A stretch of 5,381 nucleotides of DNA from positions 1 through 5,381 of the forward strand of contig CAIOPD010000094.1 of NCBI GenBank assembly GCA_903860085.1. Reading direction: 5' to 3'. Under the pieces are notes generated by a model. The model was not told where the DNA came from and made no database searches. It saw only the letters and a program-made list of their open reading frames with translations. The DNA comes from an uncultured Pseudomonadota bacterium (GTDB lineage: Bacteria; Pseudomonadota; Gammaproteobacteria; Burkholderiales; Methylophilaceae). Position numbers and translations under genes: made by a program. Below, in pieces: positions 1 to 3,272 of the stretch (position 1 is its first letter; each line of letters opens with the position of its first letter).

Positions 1-488
1 GTTGTATTTATTACACCAAAACTACTTGGCATGGTAAAACTGTTTCCACCCATTGAACCTTGCTGTGGAGTTTGGTAAGAGTCTGAGATGTTATGTCGCA
101 ACTCATCAAACTTGATACCAACCTCCCAAGAACCTTGATCACTTGCTGTTGCACCAAGTTCACGGGAAGTTGTACCTAAGTCTGAACCAGTAATATTCCA
201 GCGATTTGTCCCCGAATCTTGTCCATAACTATTACCACCCCGCACATTAAAGTTACCAATTAAGTCTACACCAGGTTTTCTTAACCCATTATATTCACCA
301 AATTTGGCAGATGCATTCGGGATATTTTCTGCGCCTAATTCTACATAGTTGGTTGGGTTCGTTAACGTTACGGCCTCATCATCGGCTTCAGCCAACACAA
401 CAGTGGGGATGGCAAACATAGCAACTAAAGCACCCTGCACTGATAAACTCAGCACACTTAAAGCTAAATTCTTATAGTTTGTTTTCAT
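1..488 (-). CDS. mtoB: MtrB/PioB/MtoB-family outer-membrane porin, N-terminal part (cut by left edge)
   Basis: This is the beta-barrel porin that houses a decaheme cytochrome and so forms a transmembrane electron conduit in the outer membrane. I translated 162 complete codons from the ATG at 488; the frame is open to the window edge, and family members are several hundred residues longer. Residues 1-33 look like a Sec signal peptide (MKTNYKNLALSVL, hydrophobic core, cleavage near VLA-EAD). The mature start carries the family signature: YVELGAENIP at about 48-57, then KFGEYNGLRKPG at 62-73, then alternating beta-strand sequence rich in Gly, Ser, Asn and Thr (GNFNVRGGNSYG, RWNITGSDLG, WEVGIKFDELRHN). 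No cysteine occurs in the visible part, so the N-terminal CXXC described for MtrB of metal-reducing Gammaproteobacteria is absent. It starts 17 nt after the mtoA stop, with a Shine-Dalgarno AGGCGGA (493-499) 4 nt before the ATG, so it is co-transcribed with mtoA. The symbol mtoB, rather than mtrB or pioB, rests on the neighbouring mtoD-like gene. Confidence 0.87.
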   Translation of the reverse strand, partial: MKTNYKNLALSVLSLSVQGALVAMFAIPTVVLAEADDEAVTLTNPTNYVELGAENIPNASAKFGEYNGLRKPGVDLIGNFNVRGGNSYGQDSGTNRWNITGSDLGTTSRELGATASDQGSWEVGIKFDELRHNISDSYQTPQQGSMGGNSFTMPSSFGVINT

Positions 489-505
489 TTTGTCCGCCTA
501 TTATA

Positions 506-1585
506 TTAGCGATGTAAGAAAGCACCAGCAGGGCTATTGGAACCGTGTATCATTACATGACAATTCATGCATGCACGCCCTACTGCACTAGTGCTTGGCG
601 ATGGCGGCACGCCCTTATTAAGAGTTGAGCCCGAAGTTCCTAAGGCAGCTTGATATCCATTTCCCCCCTGAATACCAGCAGCCCCTGAGCCATATGGAGC
701 TTGACTGTTATGCGGGCCGTCATGACATTCGTCGCACATAAACGGTGGGCGTGATTTTAGAAGTGGTGAAATATTAGAACCATGAGGGGTGTGGCAATTA
801 GTGCAATCTTCTGTCACTGGTTGATGCTCAAACAAGAAGGGGCCGCGTTTTTCAGCGTGGCAGGTATAGCAAGTTTCGGTGACTGTATTTTTCTTCAACA
901 ACTTAGGACCAGCTGAACCGTGAGGATTATGACAATCAGAACAAACTACTTTACCTTCCTCAATTGGATGGTGAGATATTTTTTTACTATCTGCGCGTTG
1001 CTCTTTGTGACAGCTGAAACATACTTGAGGCTGTGTTTTTCTATCACGCACATTGTCGTGTGCTGAATGAAGCGTGTGGCATGATGTACAAGCCACATCA
1101 TTCACATTGTGCGCGCCACCATCCCAGTGTGTACGTTTAGTATCTTTATCGTGGCAAGATAAGCAGGCTGTGTTCTGTACCTTAGGCTCGCTCGGCGGAT
1201 AAGCGCCTGAACTTCCTCGTTTTGAGCCAAATACTACATCGGGCTTATTACGAGTAGCTTTACCGTCTGCATTCTTAACATGATTTTCACTCGCGCCGTG
1301 GCAAGACTGGCAATTAGGTGTGCGTGGGTCACCCTTAACACCATGCTTGGTTTGATAAATTTCTAGTATAGGTTTAACTTCACTCGAATCGTGACATTTA
1401 GTACATACCGCGTCTTTTTTAAGCGCAACAGCTGCGATTGCTGCTGCTGGTTTAGGTTGCGCCTGAGCACTTTCATTTAAACCTGGAAGGTTTTGATTAG
1501 GGAGTTCAGCGGCGAATATTCCCGGAGACGTTGAAATACCCCCCAGTAATAAACATAATGTCGCGATTTTTGTGATTAATTTCAT
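506..1585 (-). CDS. mtoA: Periplasmic decaheme c-type cytochrome, MtoA/MtrA/DmsE family
   Basis: This cytochrome is the multiheme wire that, in this family, sits in the MtrB-type porin and passes electrons between periplasm and cell surface. The protein has 359 residues, close to the usual MtrA/MtoA size. Residues 1 to about 26 form a Sec signal peptide (MKLITKIATLCLLLGG, cleavage near IFAA-EL), followed by an Ala/Pro-rich stretch. Ten CXXCH haem sites begin at residues 61, 92, 141, 166, 189, 215, 239, 261, 284 and 339. Fourteen further histidines lie outside these motifs and the signal peptide, enough for bis-His ligation of all ten haems. The C-terminus (ACMNCHVMIHGSN) is typical of the family. 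A haem-free Gly/Ser/Ala-rich stretch of 50 residues separates haems 9 and 10. The start was chosen at 1585 because AGGGAG lies 6 nt upstream and a signal peptide begins exactly there. A longer reading from a GTG at 1642 would run through the upstream hairpin. The DMSO-reductase partner DmsE belongs to the same family, but no molybdoenzyme gene is visible; the preceding monoheme cytochrome favours MtoA. Confidence 0.92.
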   Translation of the reverse strand: MKLITKIATLCLLLGGISTSPGIFAAELPNQNLPGLNESAQAQPKPAAAIAAVALKKDAVCTKCHDSSEVKPILEIYQTKHGVKGDPRTPNCQSCHGASENHVKNADGKATRNKPDVVFGSKRGSSGAYPPSEPKVQNTACLSCHDKDTKRTHWDGGAHNVNDVACTSCHTLHSAHDNVRDRKTQPQVCFSCHKEQRADSKKISHHPIEEGKVVCSDCHNPHGSAGPKLLKKNTVTETCYTCHAEKRGPFLFEHQPVTEDCTNCHTPHGSNISPLLKSRPPFMCDECHDGPHNSQAPYGSGAAGIQGGNGYQAALGTSGSTLNKGVPPSPSTSAVGRACMNCHVMIHGSNSPAGAFLHR

Positions 1586-1591
1586 TTTGAA

Positions 1592-1597
1592 CTCCCT
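1592..1597 (-). promoter_or_regulatory. Ribosome binding site of mtoA
   Basis: On the minus strand this reads AGGGAG, 6 nt before the ATG at 1585. It decides the start: the alternative GTG at 1642 has no comparable site and would put 19 non-signal residues before the signal peptide. Confidence 0.8.
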
Positions 1598-1620
1598 ATA
1601 ATTTTTATTCGGTAAAACGA

Positions 1621-1646
1621 TTAAGCGGGCATTGCTGCCCACTTAA
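1621..1646 (-). promoter_or_regulatory. Strong intergenic RNA hairpin with GNRA loop between mtoD and mtoA
   Basis: Read as RNA from the minus strand, the arms are UUAAG-U-GGGCA and UGCCC-G-CUUAA around a GCAA loop. The stem has 11 pairs. The only non-Watson-Crick pair is a U-G wobble that pairs in the minus-strand transcript but would be C-A from the plus strand, so the structure suits the operon's direction. GCAA is a stable GNRA tetraloop. The hairpin begins 9 nt after the mtoD stop and ends 35 nt before the mtoA ATG. No U-run follows directly (UCGUUUUACC), so it is not a standard intrinsic terminator. Likely roles, by inference, are protection of the mtoD mRNA 3' end, an RNase processing point, or partial attenuation, any of which would set a high MtoD to MtoA ratio. 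Confidence 0.72.
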
Positions 1647-1655
1647 GTTATTGCA

Positions 1656-2039
1656 TTAATCTTTTTCTGGCCACACGCCGCCTGGTAGCGATAACACCCA
1701 TTCAACAAGATTGGTTTGCTGTGCGACATCTTTTACTTTAATAATTTTGTGTTCTTCTTCATGACCGTCTGGGAATTTAGCTTTTTCGCCAGAGGTAATA
1801 TGGTTGAGTAATTTCTTAACGGTTTCTGCGTGGTCTTTATCTTTGTACTTAGCCGCTACATCGCGATAGGCTGGGCCATCTTTATGTTTATCTGGAGAAT
1901 GGCATTTGAGGCAGCCATTTTGACGGGCTAACGATAAAGCCGCATCTGCATCAACAGCTAAAGCTCCCGTTGACAAAGACATTCCAAAAACAACCGCAAC
2001 AGCTGCTAACAATGGTTTGATACTGTTTTTTACATGCAT
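1656..2039 (-). CDS. mtoD: Small periplasmic monoheme cytochrome c, MtoD-like
   Basis: This is a soluble c-type cytochrome expected to shuttle electrons in the periplasm between the outer-membrane decaheme complex and inner-membrane partners. It has 127 residues. Residues 1-28 are a Sec signal peptide (cleavage at GALA-VDAD), leaving a mature protein of about 99 residues. One haem motif, CLKCH, occupies 43-47. Then follow the class I features DGPAYRDVAAKYKDK (54-68) and a final helix LVEWVLSLPGG (111-121). Unusually, no methionine follows the haem motif. The place where class I cytochromes carry the distal Met holds GHEEEHK, with His93 and His97, so a His-His or other non-Met haem is likely; His52, His70 and His80 are other candidates. 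The start is supported by AAGGGG (2046-2051), 6 nt before the ATG. It is the first gene of the operon, 70 nt ahead of mtoA with the hairpin between. The name mtoD comes from operon position plus size; a generic cytochrome c of class I is the alternative. Confidence 0.85.
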   Translation of the reverse strand: MHVKNSIKPLLAAVAVVFGMSLSTGALAVDADAALSLARQNGCLKCHSPDKHKDGPAYRDVAAKYKDKDHAETVKKLLNHITSGEKAKFPDGHEEEHKIIKVKDVAQQTNLVEWVLSLPGGVWPEKD

Positions 2040-2069
2040 TTTTATCCCCTTAATTAACTAATTTCTTCT

Positions 2070-2106
2070 GACTAAATGGGCCTAATCACCACGACTAAAA
2101 CCTAAT
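2070..2106. repeat. Imperfect direct repeat in the mtoD leader
   Basis: GACTAAA followed by CCTAAT occurs twice: GACTAAA at 2070-2076 with CCTAAT at 2081-2086, and GACTAAA at 2093-2099 with CCTAAT at 2101-2106. The copies are 23 and 20 bp apart because the inner spacer differs (4 versus 1 nt). They could be regulator half-sites in the transcribed leader; the function is unknown. Confidence 0.5.
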
Positions 2107-2150
2107 TAAAATCAAACAACTTTTCATCCAACTATCTAGACGCAATTTCA

Positions 2151-2184
2151 CACAGTCACAATAGGGTTATTAGTTTCTATCGAC
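2151..2184 (-). promoter_or_regulatory. Predicted FNR-dependent promoter of mtoDAB (-10 element and start)
   Basis: On the minus strand a -10-like hexamer TATTGT lies at 2163-2158 (4 of 6 to TATAAT). That would place the start near 2151. At 17-bp spacing the -35 position reads AAGTCG, which does not resemble TTGACA, as expected for an activator-dependent promoter. The FNR box centre (2192.5) is 41.5 bp upstream of the predicted start, the classic class II FNR position. The start site is predicted, not observed. Confidence 0.6.
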
Positions 2185-2200
2185 TTTGATACAAATCAAA
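2185..2200. promoter_or_regulatory. Perfect FNR/ANR-type operator
   Basis: The sequence TTTGATACAAATCAAA contains the full consensus TTGAT-N4-ATCAA and is symmetric through the flanking T/A pair. FNR, ANR and DNR-type regulators of the CRP/FNR superfamily bind this site under low oxygen or, for DNR, in response to nitric oxide. Its spacing favours activation of mtoDAB. A plus-strand hexamer AATAAT (2221-2226) about 40 bp from the box centre leaves open control of the other direction as well. Confidence 0.83.
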
Positions 2201-2262
2201 CTAATGAAATAAAATTAAAAAATAATGATACATAAATATACAATGAGAAAAATTCGCTTGTA

Positions 2263-2275
2263 TTTAGTAACTAAA
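2263..2275. repeat. 13-bp perfect palindrome, possible operator
   Basis: TTTAGT-A-ACTAAA is perfectly symmetric about position 2269. It shares the ACTAA/TTAGT core that recurs elsewhere in this intergenic region, which suggests the binding site of a dimeric regulator. I do not recognise the regulator. Confidence 0.45.
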
Positions 2276-2331
2276 ACTCTGCGTAGCGGCGTTAAGGCAA
2301 CTTAAACAATATAAAGAAAAGTCCTCAAATG

Positions 2332-2361
2332 TTGACTATGCTTGTCTTGAGCACGTATCAT
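2332..2361 (+). promoter_or_regulatory. Sigma70-like promoter of the RIO kinase gene
   Basis: TTGACT (2332-2337) and TATCAT (2356-2361) each match the consensus at 5 of 6 positions and are 18 bp apart. The -10 ends 8 nt before the ATG at 2370, so transcription should begin about 0-3 nt before the start codon. Confidence 0.6.
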
Positions 2362-2369
2362 GCATTCCT

Positions 2370-3230
2370 ATGAAAACACCAACCAGACTTGAACCACTAC
2401 TTGAAGATGGCTTAATTGACGATGTCGTTCGCCAGTTGATGAGTGGTAAAGAAGCGACCGTCTATGTAGTGCGATGCGGTGACGACGTGCGCTGCGCTAA
2501 GGTATACAAAGAGGCGAATAAACGTAGCTTTAGGCAAAGTGTGGATTACACCGAAGGTCGTAAAGTCAAAAGCAGTCGTCAGTCACGCGCGATGGAAAAA
2601 GGCTCTAAATTCGGACGTAAAGCACAAGAAGAGGCTTGGCAAAGCGCCGAGGTGGATGCTTTGTACAGACTAGCTGCTGCTGGCGTGCGCGTACCTAAGC
2701 CATTTAATTTTTACGAAGGCGTATTATTAATGGAGTTGGTGACCGATGCCAACGGTAATGCAGCCCCTAGGTTAAACGATGTAGAACTGACTGCTGAGCA
2801 GGCACGCATTTACCACCGAGCCCTCATTCAAGAAGTGGTGCGAATGCTATGCGCTGGTATCGTGCATGGCGATCTTTCCGAATTTAACATCTTACTAAGT
2901 CAAGATGGGCCCGTCATTATCGACCTACCGCAAGCGGTTGATGCGGCTGGCAATAACCAAGCAAAGGGCATGCTTGAACGTGATGTAGACAATCTTGCAA
3001 GTTACTTTGGACGCTTTGCGCCGGAACTACTTACCTCACAATACGGCAAAGAGATTTGGGCGCTATATGCCCATGGTGATTTGAAATTGGATACAGTGCT
3101 TAGCGGACGCTTTAGAGAAGAAACTAAAGCCGTTGATTTAAAAAGTGTCATGCGCGAAATTGATGATGTCAAAAAAGCAGAAGCTAACCGCCTATTATTT
3201 AAGGCAGAAGCTGAAGCCCGACCAGATTAA
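2370..3230 (+). CDS. RIO-family atypical serine/threonine protein kinase (PA4780-like)
   Basis: This cytoplasmic RIO-type kinase has 286 residues and appears complete. RIO kinases act in ribosome maturation in archaea and eukaryotes; the bacterial role is not settled. Kinase features in order are a nucleotide loop SGKEATVYVV (25-34), the ATP-binding lysine in CAKVYK (K44), a RIO-specific loop rich in Arg/Lys (about 51-85), a hinge LLMELV (119-124), a catalytic loop HGDLSEFNIL (166-175; Asp168, Asn173) and a metal-binding IIDLPQAV (183-190; Asp185). All key residues are present, so it should be active. The N-terminus MKTPTRLEPLLEDGL matches how PA4780-type proteins begin, which supports the ATG at 2370. 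There is no Shine-Dalgarno sequence before it (GCATTCCT), and a promoter lies directly upstream, so a leaderless mRNA is likely. It is divergent from the mto operon and convergent with copA, and has no obvious functional link to either. Confidence 0.9.
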   Translation: MKTPTRLEPLLEDGLIDDVVRQLMSGKEATVYVVRCGDDVRCAKVYKEANKRSFRQSVDYTEGRKVKSSRQSRAMEKGSKFGRKAQEEAWQSAEVDALYRLAAAGVRVPKPFNFYEGVLLMELVTDANGNAAPRLNDVELTAEQARIYHRALIQEVVRMLCAGIVHGDLSEFNILLSQDGPVIIDLPQAVDAAGNNQAKGMLERDVDNLASYFGRFAPELLTSQYGKEIWALYAHGDLKLDTVLSGRFREETKAVDLKSVMREIDDVKKAEANRLLFKAEAEARPD

Positions 3231-3272
3231 GTTAACAATCGCATACCAATATAGCCATTAGTGAAACTTACT

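Larger units (their letters stand above)
2040..2369. other. Divergent intergenic regulatory region (330 bp)
   Basis: This AT-rich gap separates mtoD (minus) from the RIO kinase gene (plus). I see no supported gene in it. It holds the mtoD ribosome binding site, a perfect FNR/ANR box with a matching minus-strand promoter, an 8-bp inverted repeat ATTAGTTT (2169-2176) / AAACTAAT (2198-2205) that brackets and partly overlaps the FNR box, seven ACTAA/TTAGT copies, and the RIO promoter at its right end. The predicted mtoD leader is about 112 nt, from about 2151 to 2040. Confidence 0.8.

Noticed and set aside
1586..1642. N-terminal extension of the decaheme cytochrome from a GTG at 1642
   Set aside because: The extension is encoded by the hairpin and spacer, lacks a ribosome binding site and would bury a clear signal peptide that starts at the ATG at 1585 behind AGGGAG.
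2153..2166. Possible CRP site from TGTGA copies on the minus strand
   Set aside because: The two TGTGA copies are direct rather than inverted, are 3 bp apart and overlap the predicted -10 and start, so they do not form a CRP palindrome.
2292..2305. TTAAG-GCAA-CTTAA small hairpin upstream of the RIO promoter, resembling the mtoD-mtoA hairpin
   Set aside because: It is a 5-bp AT-rich stem outside both predicted transcripts; the resemblance is probably chance.
2479..2673. Overlapping plus-strand frame inside the RIO kinase gene
   Set aside because: It is a shadow in another frame of a conserved kinase, with no ribosome binding site or domain evidence.
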